Under the pieces are notes generated by a model, which did not search any database, was not told where the DNA came from, and worked only from the letters and a program-made list of their open reading frames with translations. Source: Prostheceraeus crozeri (taxonomy: Eukaryota > Platyhelminthes > Polycladida > Euryleptidae). Taken from it: DNA of 64,000 bases. Position numbers and translations under genes: made by a program. The stretch spans positions 62,001-126,000 of the forward strand of contig CAJQUW010003643.1 in assembly GCA_907163375.1 (NCBI GenBank), written 5' to 3'. Below are positions 11,625 through 24,500 of the stretch, one piece after another (position 1 is the first letter of the stretch; the number at the start of each line of letters is the position of its first letter).

Positions 11625-12670
11625 CTTTATACATTCCAGGAGGTTTCGCCTGGGGAGCCTTAAATACATCAAAATTCTACTAGTTATACTCTCAAAAGGC
11701 TGGAGGTTTCGCCTGCAGGGCTTTGAATATATCAAAATTCTGCTAGGGTAGGTGCGGGTAATATGGGACACGTAGCGAATATCTTCGAAAAAAGATACTT
11801 CGTACAAATGCTTTAGAATAATGAAGGTGGTTATTTATTGATATGATCACATTGCTGCAAACACAAAATTTAAGCGGAATGGGCTGCATACTTTTACGGT
11901 TGTGTGATTAAAACACAATTGATATACGAATTTTTGTAGGTCAAAAATAAGGCTGATGTAAAATTTAGATTCCAGTGAAGCTATTATTATATCAATCAAG
12001 TTTTCTCATGAATTTAAATGCATTGGATATGGAAACTGGGGTCTTGTGCTATGCTTACAATATTTCACTTCTTCAATTTAAGAATTTTATCAAATTCTTT
12101 TACAGCTTTTAAAATAAGATATGTATGGCGGGTAATATGGGACACTCTAAGCGTTATGTCTCTCCAGCTTAATAAACCTCATCGTGTGAGCAACAAGGAT
12201 GAATTGCAGTTGAGAGACCAAATATATCCGGTGTCTTCACTGCCTCCAACTATGTTTCCGAAGTTCAACAATAGAGAAGAAAAAAGAATCCACTCCTAGA
12301 AACAAAAAGAAAATAGGCCTATGAAGAAAACAAAATCTCGAAATATCTCCAATCCAACTCAACCTGCTTTAATGGATACACAGCCTGAAACATCAACAAG
12401 TGTGAATTTTTCAAAGTGCCCTGATTTTGAAATTCTAGAAGAGGAATGTATTAAACATTCATTCTATTCATCTAGTCAAATATTAGAGTATTAAACAGTC
12501 AGAGGTTTATCCCAAAAGGGCTGGAGGTTTCGCCTGTGGCGCTTTGGAAGCATCAAAACTCTACTAGTTATACTCCCAAAAGAGTGCAGGTTTCGCCTGC
12601 GGCGCTTTAAAAACATCAAAACTTTACTAGTTGCACTCATAAAAGGCTGGAGGTTTTGTCTGCGGTACTT
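11625..12670. repeat. About 63-bp tandem repeat in two blocks
   Basis: Two units at about 11625-11750 and three at about 12505-12670, each containing GGCTGGAGGTTTCGCCTG and CATCAAAACTCTACTAGTTA. The 0.75 kb between the blocks starts GGGTAGGTGCGGGTAATATG and repeats GCGGGTAATATGGGACAC near 12127. It may be a later insertion that split one array. Confidence 0.75.
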
Positions 12671-13796
12671 AACCTCAAAATGGTTGAGCTCTAGATAACT
12701 ACTATCTATGGCCTTAATGCATTACTAATCAATGTATTTTTAGTCGCAGCATATGGTACATAGTGTTTAGGCGCACAAAGATTCATAACTATTTAAAATT
12801 GAATCTTGGATTATTTGTAATCACATCAAAACTGAAAATGGGCCCCCGAAAAGGTAGCGTTTGGACCCCTGGAAGATATATAACGGATTTTTTCTGATGC
12901 CGTTTAATGCTGTTTAAATAATTTCCGATGAGTCTGTAGTAGTGCGCTGGCATTCCATCGTGCGTGAAGATATTCCTATCCTTCAGGACATTCGGTATAC
13001 TTTATGCAGCATAGAAAGGAAGATTTTACCACACATTCTCGATTTCTAGAAAGAATGATTGCGCCCAAAGAAAATGGCTTGCTCATGCGTTTAAACCGCG
13101 CTGACCATGAATTTTGTATGTAGATTTTTTCTGTGACCAGACCGCTCTGCTGAAGCAGTCTTCCAAATGTCGAACAGCTGAACAACAATTTCCTATTGGT
13201 TTCATGAAAATTCTTCACAACAAAGACGGGATCTTGCACCGTGTGACGTCATGGCACGATTAATAGAAAATGGCAAAGCTGCACGAGAATAGTGCATTAT
13301 AAATTTGAATGTAAAATTTTTGAGCGAAATGAAGAACGCTGTCTTTGAAACAGTTAAGTAAAATCATCCATGGGCCTACATGTAGATTATTCGATAATAT
13401 GCAGTCTTTATATCGAGCTGAAATCGTCAATCGTTCAATAACTTCATGCTGATTTTGCATTGAGGGGAGCGTAGAAGGGTCTTTGTAGTACACTCTGTCT
13501 AACCTTCGAAAACGGTTCTCCTGAAAATAGTAGCTGTTCGAGTCATGTATTCTAGTGCACCTTCATGAAACTGATGATTGAATAAGCATCAGTAATAATA
13601 TAATACATTTACTTGCTAACTGTGAGGATTTAGAAGCATCTTTATTAGAATAGACCCAACTTCTACTTGAACGCTTTCAAAATTTATCGTGTTGTGTGAT
13701 ATCGAATGATCTCAAGTTTCTTACTTTTAGGGGGGCCCATTCCGATTTGACTTTCCGGCTTTTATTTTTGATAAGAGTGGCAGCCCTGATAATGTA

Positions 13797-15327
13797 GCAG
13801 TCGGTGCATGAGTTTTAGAGGATGTCAGATGACCAGCAAAACCTGAGAAAACATTTATTTACATGTCTGAAACACCTGAAAGACAGCAAAGTCGTAAACT
13901 TACTCTCATTTTTTCCAGCATGTAATATGTACACATGCAGTTAAATGTGACATGCTGTGATGACACCACTCAAAAGTGGAAAAACTCTTATTTCTGAAAT
14001 GTTTCATCATATCCATCGTTTTGCTAGAATTATTGTTGTGATTATCAAATTCGAACACGTAATAGGCATTCGATGATCGTCATAATTTATCTCACCCCGT
14101 CAAGCTGTCTGGTATTGCAAGCTAATTCCAACATCAGCACCCTCATGCATGTCGTAAAGTGTTAAATGGTCCAACATTTCCGTTTTTCACTGTTTCTTTG
14201 GAAATAAGCAACTTCTGACTTTCACTTGTTGGATCCTTGCTTGATTGATCTTCCACGTAAATAATTTTTGAAAATTTATCACATGATCTTCCCCAAATGC
14301 TTGACACATATGTGTAGGATGCACGCTGACAACTGATTTATTTGATACAACTCGAAAAAATGGTCCCTGATAGCCATTCAATTATTTATTTCATGAATTG
14401 AACTCAAATGTATTTACATAGCGCACAGTGCTTGTGTAATAAAATGGGTCTTTCGAGTACATAATGAAGTCATGTAAGTACATTAGTAGCGTGATTACTG
14501 TATCCCCGAAAGACTGAATCGCATTAGTGCATTCAAATGCCCTCACTCACTTATTGCCCGGTTTTGAGTCTTTGGGAGTTCGGGGATTGGATGAAAGCGA
14601 TGCCTACCACGCATCGCACAAAAATTCTGTAGAACATACATTACATGTCAGTCTTGCTCTGCGCATAAGCGCTCTGTAATAATGTGCGTGTTTATGTGTA
14701 ACCGTCGAGGCATACCATTTGCAGCATGATGAAGCAATAGAAGAAATGCTTGAAATGCTTGATTTTCCCTTTAGTGGAATTCTCAACGAATCAAGTAAAC
14801 AATCTGATTTTACATTGATAATATCAATTGAAATATCTGTAAATCAAAATTTGGATATCTTGCTTACTCAGGCATATATCTGGGTTCACTACTCGACGGA
14901 TCAGCAAAATAACGAACTCAATTATATTTGTAATGCCGCAGTGTGATGTGGTCAATTTTGCCATCGATTATCAGTGAAATAAAATCAAAGAAATAAGATA
15001 ACTGATATACCTTTCCTCCTGGCTAGGTGCATTTCAAAATTGAGTGTCTAAGTTTGCGGGGGAGGGGGACTCGAGGATGCTTTCGGAATTTTTTCATTCA
15101 CCCATTCTTATTTATAAGATGAGTAATAATTACTACATGGAGTTGCTGGCAATATGTGTATCTCTATATGAGAGTAATTACTACTACTGTTGCACAATAC
15201 ATATATGTGTCCTAAACAGCTAAGGATGAACGACGTTGAGAACGCATGCCTCTCTCTCTATCTCTCTCTGCTCCCAAACAATGTGATTCAGAACATCTTT
15301 ATCTGATTTGCAGGCTTTCCTCAAAGC
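13797..15327. promoter_or_regulatory. Upstream region of LRRCC1
   Basis: Presumed to contain the promoter and a non-coding first exon, because the start-codon exon is preceded by CTGATTTGCAG, which looks like a splice acceptor. A TC-rich run at 15251-15271 could be its pyrimidine tract. I can point to no TATA box, initiator or transcription start. Confidence 0.3.
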
Positions 15328-15596
15328 ATGGACCAAAGTCAAGAGTTAAATTTTATAGATTGTGGAGTGTCGGCGATAACAAATTTGCATTTACACAGGC
15401 ATGTGACAGTTCTGAATTTGCACGCTAATGCCATCAAGAAGATTGATGGACTAGATGAACTATATAATCTACGCCATCTCGATCTGTCTTCCAACTCTAT
15501 TTCACGAATAGAAGGTCTGGCAGATCTTCGTGTCATTAAGTCGATCAATCTCTCTTTCAATAAGATAAAAGTTGTTGAAGGAGTTGAAAAACTGAA
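15328..15596 (+). CDS. LRRCC1: LRRCC1 coding exon 1 (LRRs 1-3)
   Basis: Encodes residues 1-89 plus two bases. The start ATG at 15328 lies in AAGCATGG, a good context with A at -3, 14 bases after a pyrimidine-rich stretch and TTGCAG. That suggests a splice acceptor and an untranslated exon further upstream. The residues form SDS22-type 22-residue leucine-rich repeats (VTVLNLHANAIKKIDGL, then RHLDLSSNSISRIEGL, then KSINLSFNKIKVVEGV). The donor is GTAAGT at 15597. A partial, decayed copy of this exon and its downstream intron lies at 9349-9640. Confidence 0.93.
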
Positions 15597-18500
15597 GTAA
15601 GTTCCTGAAATGAAGTTGTTTTTTTTACGGATTTTACGTCACTTTTTAACCCTACTGGGGCCTTGGACGGTGCTGACTGAAGTCAGACTTTGTTTGGAGC
15701 GTTGTGGTGCTTTGTAGTCCGGATGCCCTTCCTGCCGACTTCCAGTGACACTTTCCGGGTTTGACCTCTGGACCATGAGATCGCTAGTCCAAGTACGCAA
15801 CCACTGTGCCACGGACACCACTAATTTACGGTAATATAATTTGCATTTCCTTTTTATGGCAAAGACTAGTATATATACTGTACATGCAGTGAAAGAATGA
15901 AGTCGAATGCTCGTGTATCATCAATGAACTTCACTTTGCTGAAATTATATTGAATATACTGTACATATATTACATATAAATATTCTAGAAGACATCTCAC
16001 CTTGCGTTTAACGCTCTTATAAAATGAAGCGTCTTGTGTTTGTGATGATCATACTGCGCTAGCTTAACATTGCAAAGTCTGAGGCTGAGCTATTCAATGA
16101 TTGCTGAATAATTTTCGATTTATTTTTTCCTTCATAAAAGTATTCCCATGACTCACCTAAGTATTGATATGTTGCATATACCAATTAACTCAAAATTTGA
16201 GGAATTCATAGCCTTGGTAGACTTGACATAGCTATAGCCCAGAGATTTGTTATCTCCATCGGCTTTGGCTGATTGGGTTTTACATTAAAATTGACTCTGC
16301 AGAAGTTAGTTTTGAACCGTCATTTAACATGTCCGCCTCATTAGTATATCGACCGATGTGATATTGTAATAAAGTTGGCAGTCATCAGTACCCACTCATG
16401 AAGCTTAATCAGCAAGTCCTGAAGTGTCGAAATGTGACACTTCGTATCAGCTATGAAATAAGACGCACATCTTTTTTAATTTTAAATTGCATTATGTCAT
16501 CAAACTACTGTATATTGCTGTAAATAGTTAAGTGATACATGTAATCTGCTGAAAATTCTGTGAAATTCAATGACTCCTGATTGTTATATAACTCAAACCC
16601 TATTCAATTTTCATCTCTATTGGTTCTGATTATTATGCATTGACTTTTGAAAGAGTATCCGTATCAATCATTACAAATTACCATAAGCTCAAGATTGCTC
16701 TAAAGGTAGATTACAGTTGAAGAAATGAGGCCTTTTTCCTGATAAGGCCTCGACAAACAGTTTGCTATGCAAATTGCACAAATGTAGCTAAAGCATTATC
16801 TAGAACCCGCCCAAATCTATTATGTCACCGCCTTACACTTTAAAGTTCTCTCTATTAAAGAGAGTTATCTTAATCACGGTGGTCTCCGTGGCACAGTGAT
16901 TAAGTGACTGGCCAACGATCTTCGGATCCAGAGGTCGAGTCCCGAGAGTGTCATAGGAAGTTGTCGGGAAGGGCATCCGGGCTAAAAGATCAGAACGCTC
17001 CAGATTAGAGTCTGACCATGACAGCACCGTTCAAGCCCCCAGTATGGGGGAGTAGTGACGTTAAACCATTCAGAATCATCAGAGAGACTTACGTTTAAAA
17101 GATAATGTTGTTGATATATTTGCTTGCTGCAGCACGTGATATTTTTCTTTCGGATAATTGTTCAATGTAGAAATTCTCTGCCGAAAATTCACTGTTCATT
17201 CCTTCTTCATTTAAAATTCTCAAATGTGTTCTACATATTCTCGCGTAAGACACAAAAGCAATATTTTAGTGTTTGAAAAATGAATTAGCGTGGTTTTAGT
17301 TTGCACACATTTCATTGATGTTATCCCAACGCCGTCAGTCGCATGTGCGACTGGACATTGTCCTTAGCTTTAATCTAATAATCACTCAGAAAGTTTGATA
17401 TTCATTGTATTACCTATGAATGGATGCTTTATCAGACAGTACTTATCTGCACCTGTGCGTATCTGTATGTATAGCAATGAAATTTGTGATTTTAGTAATC
17501 GGTAGTCAATTGAATGATTGTCATAGTCACAAAGCCCTATTTTTATGGAAAATATTTCGAAAAGCATATAAAAAGGTTCACTGCGAGCGATCAGGTGTTG
17601 CAGAGAATGACTACAAAACTCATCTGTTGGTCGCCATTGGATGAGGATAAATTTTATCGATGAAGTTTGGTCGAGTTGTGATTTGCTGATTTCTTAAGTG
17701 ATGTGCGGAATTTTAGGTTTGTAATGTTTTTTTTGAATTTGAAATACTAGAAATTATAGATGTACATTAATTGCACAGGGCAATAGCTTATGAATGATGC
17801 ACTTTCTTACAGATGTTTTGTTTAATTGCAGATCTCTTGTACATATCAATTTAAATTTCAATGAAATTCGAGATATATCTGGCTTCAGAAGAATGAGCGG
17901 GTTATCATTTAAACTTGCCTCAATCGAGTTACAAGGAAATAACTTGCGAAATCTTCATCATCTTTGTACGAATTTGTCAGCGTGTTGTAATCTTCGCCAT
18001 CTCATGCTAAGCTCTAGTGCTAAGGCGACAAATCCTGTTTGCCAAATGAAAGGTGAGTCAATGTTTTAACAGTCTCCTCAAAAGCAATTGATTGTTCCAT
18101 TTTTGACGATTACATCGAATTATTAATTATAGATGACAGTTATGTGCGCTTCGGTGCCGAGTATTTTGTGCATTTTTCCATCGATGGTCAGTCACTTGTA
18201 CTAAATACGGAATAGCGGTGTTCACCATGATTGCCAGAAATTCGAAAATTATGCAATGACGCATTCCATTGTACAATGTACAATCATGTACAAATAATGG
18301 AATAAAACTGGTTTATTCTAAACCATGTACCATAACATGGCTTGGTTATGAAAGCATTGAATTCCCCACTCAAGGGAAATGCGAATTACAGGAACTTGCA
18401 TGCTGTCAGAACGGATCAACAGGGAGGACTCAGAGCGGAATTTCTGAGCAGTGTTGAAATTGGACTTTCGAAAATCACAATCCGTTTCTACCTCACACGA

Positions 18501-21500
18501 AAGTAGTCAGCGATGCAGTCTTGATGACCCCTGACCAGTTCAAATGAAAATTTCTTCGCATTTTACTTATGCTGGGGTTAACCAACTCTTCCAATGTGTA
18601 GAAGCGATGCAGGAGTTCAACTGTGTGAAGAATCTCTGTGAGACAGACGCTGCACTCAATGTCGACGGTGTCATCATCATAGTCGTCATCGTCCTCCGTA
18701 TTTTCTTAAGCGTTGCTCGATCATATCACCTTCGCTCTCCGAACGTGGAAATCATCCATATGGAAGCGAACTAAATGAGCCAAGACAGGCAAGTTCCGGG
18801 CAATTGAGATTTTTACGGCCAAGCAACTATGAACTTCAGTGACATGCATGTAAAGTCCCCGAGGTTTTTTTGGCATATACTCGTAAATGCTCGAATTCCT
18901 TATTACGCAGCAGTGTGACCCTGGACTTTGTGCATATGATCATCAGCTTGACGGTGAAACTATAGTTTTCGAATATACAATGGTGGTCTATTAGAGATCA
19001 TGTTCTAAATTGGTTTTGGCGTTCTGTGCGGTATGCATGCCTATAATTTCCTTTTGCTGGAAGAAAGATAGAACAACATACTTTTCATTGTGGAAGCTAA
19101 AAGAATTTTCTTAGATGCTGCAAGTATAACGTGTTCAGGTAGACGCATCTTTCAAATGATAATTTAAAGAAATACCTATCTGCCATGAACAGCACGGCCT
19201 GTGGCACGTTGCGCAAGAAACGATAAAACGTGTATGGCAGATTGGCAATTTTTTGAGGGGAGCTGAGAACCTCACCTTTCTTAATTAGTCCACTTCCGCT
19301 ACTCCGGTACAAATTTTCAATAAAATGGTCGGCATCCGGTACTCCTCACCTGCGCTACCGCCACCTTTTTAGACAGCTACGGAGTCCGCAACAATTGGAC
19401 GTTTTAATCAGAATCAAATAACTTACGTAATTTTTCATCATACGTAATGTTTATCGCAATGTTTCACTAATCAATTAAAGTGCGAAATTATCTTCCCGCA
19501 AAATATATAGTCCGCTAGAAGCGGAGTTGCGGATCCGCTACTGCCCAACTCTGTTATTGAATTATTGTTTCTAAGATGTTTGCTTTTAGATTATCGCAAG
19601 ACTCTTTTGACACGGATCAAATCTTTGGAGTGTTTGGATGGAAGGGACAGAAAAGGAGCAACTGTACAGACAGCTTTAGCCGCGGACATGCCAGGTTAGT
19701 TTCTATAAAAGGATTTCTGAATTTTAGGTGACTGAGCGTTAGCCAGATATACTCTTATGAATCAGCAGAGATCTTTCGAACTTTTTTGTCTCGTACGAAG
19801 CGTGATGTTCCGAACAGATCAGGCAAGTTTGATTTATCACAGAATTGAAGCAAGTCTTATAGAAGACGACGACTTGGCATTTAAACGTCTTGAAATGTAT
19901 TACATACTGGATTATGGGATAGTTTTCTGATCAATTTATTAACTGCTCCAGTAACTCATTAGGTCGGCGGTTTTTTGTAAATGTAAAAGATCTCAGAGTG
20001 CCTGTTTGCATGGGCATATGATAAAAGGACGCTCTCAGAATTGAACAATTTAGTCACTTAATTCTTAAGCAGTCGCTGGAACATTTCTGAATATATAGGC
20101 GGGTTATGCATCTGTGTATTTTCCGATTGCCGAGTGCTTCAATCATTATTTCCGATATCTTTCAGATATCACGGAATTCTTGGAATTTATCACTTCAGAA
20201 ACAGGCTCGGTAAGTGACTTCATAATTGAATTAAGGACTGTGAATCACTTTTCTTTTCATTATGGATTTCAGTCGGGAGAGGAAATTAATCCTGTGGATA
20301 AATCTATCAATCTGATAAAAACACCCAAGATTGACGCTGCTCTACGAGCCTACAAACACAGAAATGATTGTGAAATTCTGTCAGAATCAGATGTTTCAGT
20401 GAAAGATCGTAAGGAGGTAGATACAAAGGTGAGTAGATAACAATTTGGTGATTATTGATCACTTGATGTAATATTGGAACTCATAGTGTATCATGTGTAA
20501 CTGACTCTGATTTTGACGAGAATTCGAAACACCACTTCTGTGATTAACCGAAAAACACGAAAGAGACAAAAAGAGACAGAGATCCGACAATACTGCTTAA
20601 CTGTTTGAAGTCAAATTTGAATATCCGTGCAAACTGCTAGTGCACTTGTCTTGTTAATTACATGAAACACGCTGTATGCTAAATTCTGGTGCTCTTTGCA
20701 GGCATGTTTTGTTACAGCAACCTCACGGACCGCAATTCAACTTTCTGTATAATTTGTGAATGATCTTTTGACTTAGTGCTATCTTACGCCAATGTCTGAT
20801 TATGTGATTTAAACTTAAGCAATTAAGCATCATATATCGAATAATTAAACGTAAGATAATCTGACGACACGGAATTTCCTGATGCATTATAGATTTCTAT
20901 TTGTGAACTTAGCGTCTCGGTATAGCATGAAATAAACAGGGTCAGCAGTCTAGAAACATTATTTACAACTCTGCAACATAATTTCACTACTCGATCCTGT
21001 ACCTTCAGAGTGACTCTGCTTATTATGGGGTATAATGAAAACAGGATAATAAGCGAGTAATTAGTAATGTTGCGTCGTTGTGCTTGTGCGCATTGAATCT
21101 GTTTGTGAAGTACTTATGTCTATGAAGATAGTGGATGTTATAGTGGAATACAAAAAAATGTCACTTAACACGTCACTTCTCCTACACTGGGGAAGAGTTG
21201 GCAGGTACTTCCGTAATCAAGCTTAATGAATAGGCAATGTGATACTTTATTAAGTCGATGCCCTTCCTGCTGACATTCAATGGACTCGACCACACCATCA
21301 AAAGATCACACAAAGTCAAGCACTTCACTTGCGGAGACCATAGAATACTAACGGATAGCAGCAAAAACCAATTCAACTGACTATGGAATGTGCGATGGAG
21401 ATATTCAGATATTGCCGCTCTAATTCAATATTACATGTAGGACTTTTCTCATCAGCTATATGAAACAATTTATTCTTCAGAAAGCGGGAGTCCCGCCGCC

Positions 21501-24500
21501 TGAATATCAACAAAGGTTAGAGAACTTGGAAAAACAGCTGGCGAGTCTGGTGACTGCTGAAACGAAAGGAAAGAAGAATCCGTCAGAAAATGCTGTGAGT
21601 TTGAATGAAAAGTAGATGTGATAGCCTTAAAAGCGCATGAAATTATCTTTCAGGATATTCAAAATGCGTCTCCAACTGTCAACAGAAGTAAGATTGCAAT
21701 AGAGTGTGATGAGAGCAATCTAGCTCAGTCATTATTTGTTTTTACAGCGCCAAGGAGTATGCAGTCGAGGAAAACGAACACTCCTCAATCGTAAGTCATT
21801 GGAATTACCGTCAAGTGCATGTAAGAGTTGTTCTCTTGTTCAGGAGATTGTAAGCGTGATTACGATTATGCTGATTTGTAAGGTGCAGATCTCATTTGTT
21901 GTATATTCATGTGTATAACAGAGCAAAAGATAACATCCCCGATAGAGCTGAAGCCACAAACAGGAGATAATTCAGATTGTATTTGGAGCCCCATCTCGCA
22001 AATCATCAACTCCAAGAAGCCGGTCATCATGTTGATCTGCATCGTCATCATGCTGAACTATCTACTCCCAACGCACGAAATCAGGAAATGGCAACAAAGA
22101 AAAAAAAATCTTCTCGTACCTGAATGGTTGGTGAATACTAAAATGTCTTTCGTGTTCATGAAACATGACATTGCGACAAATCTGTCTGATGTCTCAGTTT
22201 CCTAAACCTTGCTAAATGTATCTGATCAGTGATCATTAACACCAACCGTTCATCTTTTTCCACAATGGTGTCACTTTGCTAAGTATTATTGAGAAAATTG
22301 TGACAAACGCGCTAGATTTAGGAGTAGAAGTGGATTTATCAATACCTATTGTACCTATGGAAAGTTGTTCAAAAAAGTGAGCGATCATAGACGACAATTT
22401 TATTAACTTATGCAACTAATCAAATTTTGTGCCATCAATTTCTTCAGTTTCATACTTTTGATTCGCGCGTCTCGACTAAGCTCAACAAGGTTGTCTGTCA
22501 GACCTGTGATGTTAGCGAGGGCCTCAGGTCCTTCCCGATGACTTGATTTTTGTGGATGTATCTGAACTTCACACCTCACATTAACCAGTCTCTGTCATTA
22601 ATAGCCGACATAAGGAATCATAGTTTATTTGATTTGATAAATTCATCAATTTGTGAATGCTTTCTACGAGCTCTGAAGTTATGATTATCTCCGAGAAAAA
22701 TAGTAATTATGAAGAATTCGTCTAATAACCCTCTCCTTCCTCGAACAATAATCGTCTGCAGTAATCTTTATCTCTTCACCCTAGACTTTACGCAGTTTTT
22801 GAATGACTCATCAGATGCTTGTATGTCTTCTTAGGTCAAGCAAGTCCCCTGCTAGAAGTCAATCCAATGAAGTTTCTAAGAAGACTGGGAGCACGCAGAA
22901 GCCTGGGACTGATTCTGCTGCGATCAGGACAGCGATGGAGGTAACGATTTTAATCAGACTTCGTATTCTATGATGGAAATTAGATCGATTAATATCAGAT
23001 ACATTGGATAATCTAATGATATTTGGGAAATCATGCTCTTTCATAAATGAGGAGTTGCAGCTACCAGAAGCAACGTGGGCTGAGGTGAAGTTGCGGTCTA
23101 CAGAAAATTACCTCAAGTACCTCGCTGAACCACTTTACTTAAAGTGCGTGTAGACTAAAAAATAAAATCAAATAGTGTACGTAGAAAGACTGAGAAATGA
23201 TAATATTTTAATAATTTCAACTTATAAACAAAGAAACTAAAGCAAAGTAAAATACCATAAATCAATTTTAATCCAGAAAGATTTAATTCACATCATTACT
23301 CCGAGGTATTGTACAGCATACCGCATCTTGCCTTTCACGTATGTAAAAAGCTTCTTGAAATTGAAAGCGTCTTCACATTTCAGCTACCTCGCCAGTTACA
23401 AGGAGCACGGCGTTTAGTTAACTGAATCCTTTTTCTATCCTCTAACATCTAAAAGTATCTCTTGGAAGCTAGTTGCTGGTCATTAGCGGTTGTAAATCAT
23501 GTTTGAAGAGAACTGTTCTTGAAAATTGTATAAAACGTGCACAAAATTCAACAGCGGTAGAAATTCGCTACCTATCCCGATTTTCGTTCGACAGATGTGT
23601 TGAGTAAGCCTAATTTCCAGAAAATAACCAGTGAATAAGCCATTCAAAGTATAAAATCATCATGTGTGATGACTGTGACAGGGGTATACACGGTACGTAC
23701 AGTATGAAGTTTCTCCACCAAATTTTCTGCATATAAAGTTGATCGGAGGACAGTTAGACAATATAAAAATGAAGCCTTGTATCTACCGATTTCTGCAGAC
23801 CAATCAGTGCCTATCCATGGCGCGCTCTAGTGTATCAACGTCCCGGGGACTCAACTTCTTGAGTATTGCGAATCACAAGAAATCCTACGAACTTCATATT
23901 TCGTGTCTGAACTTTCTAATGTTGGTATCCATTTCATCTAACTCGTTCATTTTCCTAATACTGTTAATAACAATTCAAAATTTGAAATCTGCAATTTTGA
24001 GCGATTTTTATTAAAAAATGAAATTTTACCAAGTAGTTGAATCGATTACCTTACTGATTGCTGCTTGCAATGCCATATTGGTTGAATGTTCTGAAAAGTC
24101 ACTTAGGAGTACAAAAAGAGATTGATAAGATTGATTTGTACAGTAGATATAACTGCGTATGTAAAACGTGCAAGATTTTCCTCGGGAACTAACCTTTCCA
24201 ATGTATTGAAGAGTTCTGACTTATGGATAACTTGCAGATAACCAAGGAATTCGAATGATTACGAAAAGACACAGAACAGAATATTTACAAGTCCGATTAT
24301 TGTTTAGCATATTAATAAATAGTATTTTCGCAGCACTTGAATTTCCAATGCGCTATTCGATATCCATGGCATAGTAGATGACTTTGATGTTATTTATAGA
24401 CTGATAGTTATCAAACTCCTGTACCCATTATGAAAGGCGAGGCGTTTCGTTGAATATTATTACACAAAGTGTTCACAAAAATGACCATTTTTTGACCTTC

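Larger units (their letters stand above)
9793..13788. mobile_element. Large element with hAT-type ends, 4.0 kb, no transposase
   Basis: The left end (A)GGGCTGCCACTCTT pairs with the right end AAGAGTGGCAGCCCTG. The 8-bp ATAATGTA occurs at 9785-9792 and 13789-13796. Inside are a 0.9-kb minisatellite, two blocks of about 63-bp tandem repeats, and AT-rich filler. I see no transposase. The left terminus has lost or changed its first bases (CA), so the exact border is uncertain by two bases. Confidence 0.75.

Noticed and set aside
12127-12460. C-terminal part of a pogo-type transposase
   Set aside because: Lysine-rich stretches are suggestive, but no DDE motif or single frame supports it.
21909-22205. 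LRRCC1 exon between exons 8 and 9
   Set aside because: Every phase-compatible acceptor meets a stop, while direct joining of exons 8 and 9 keeps frame.
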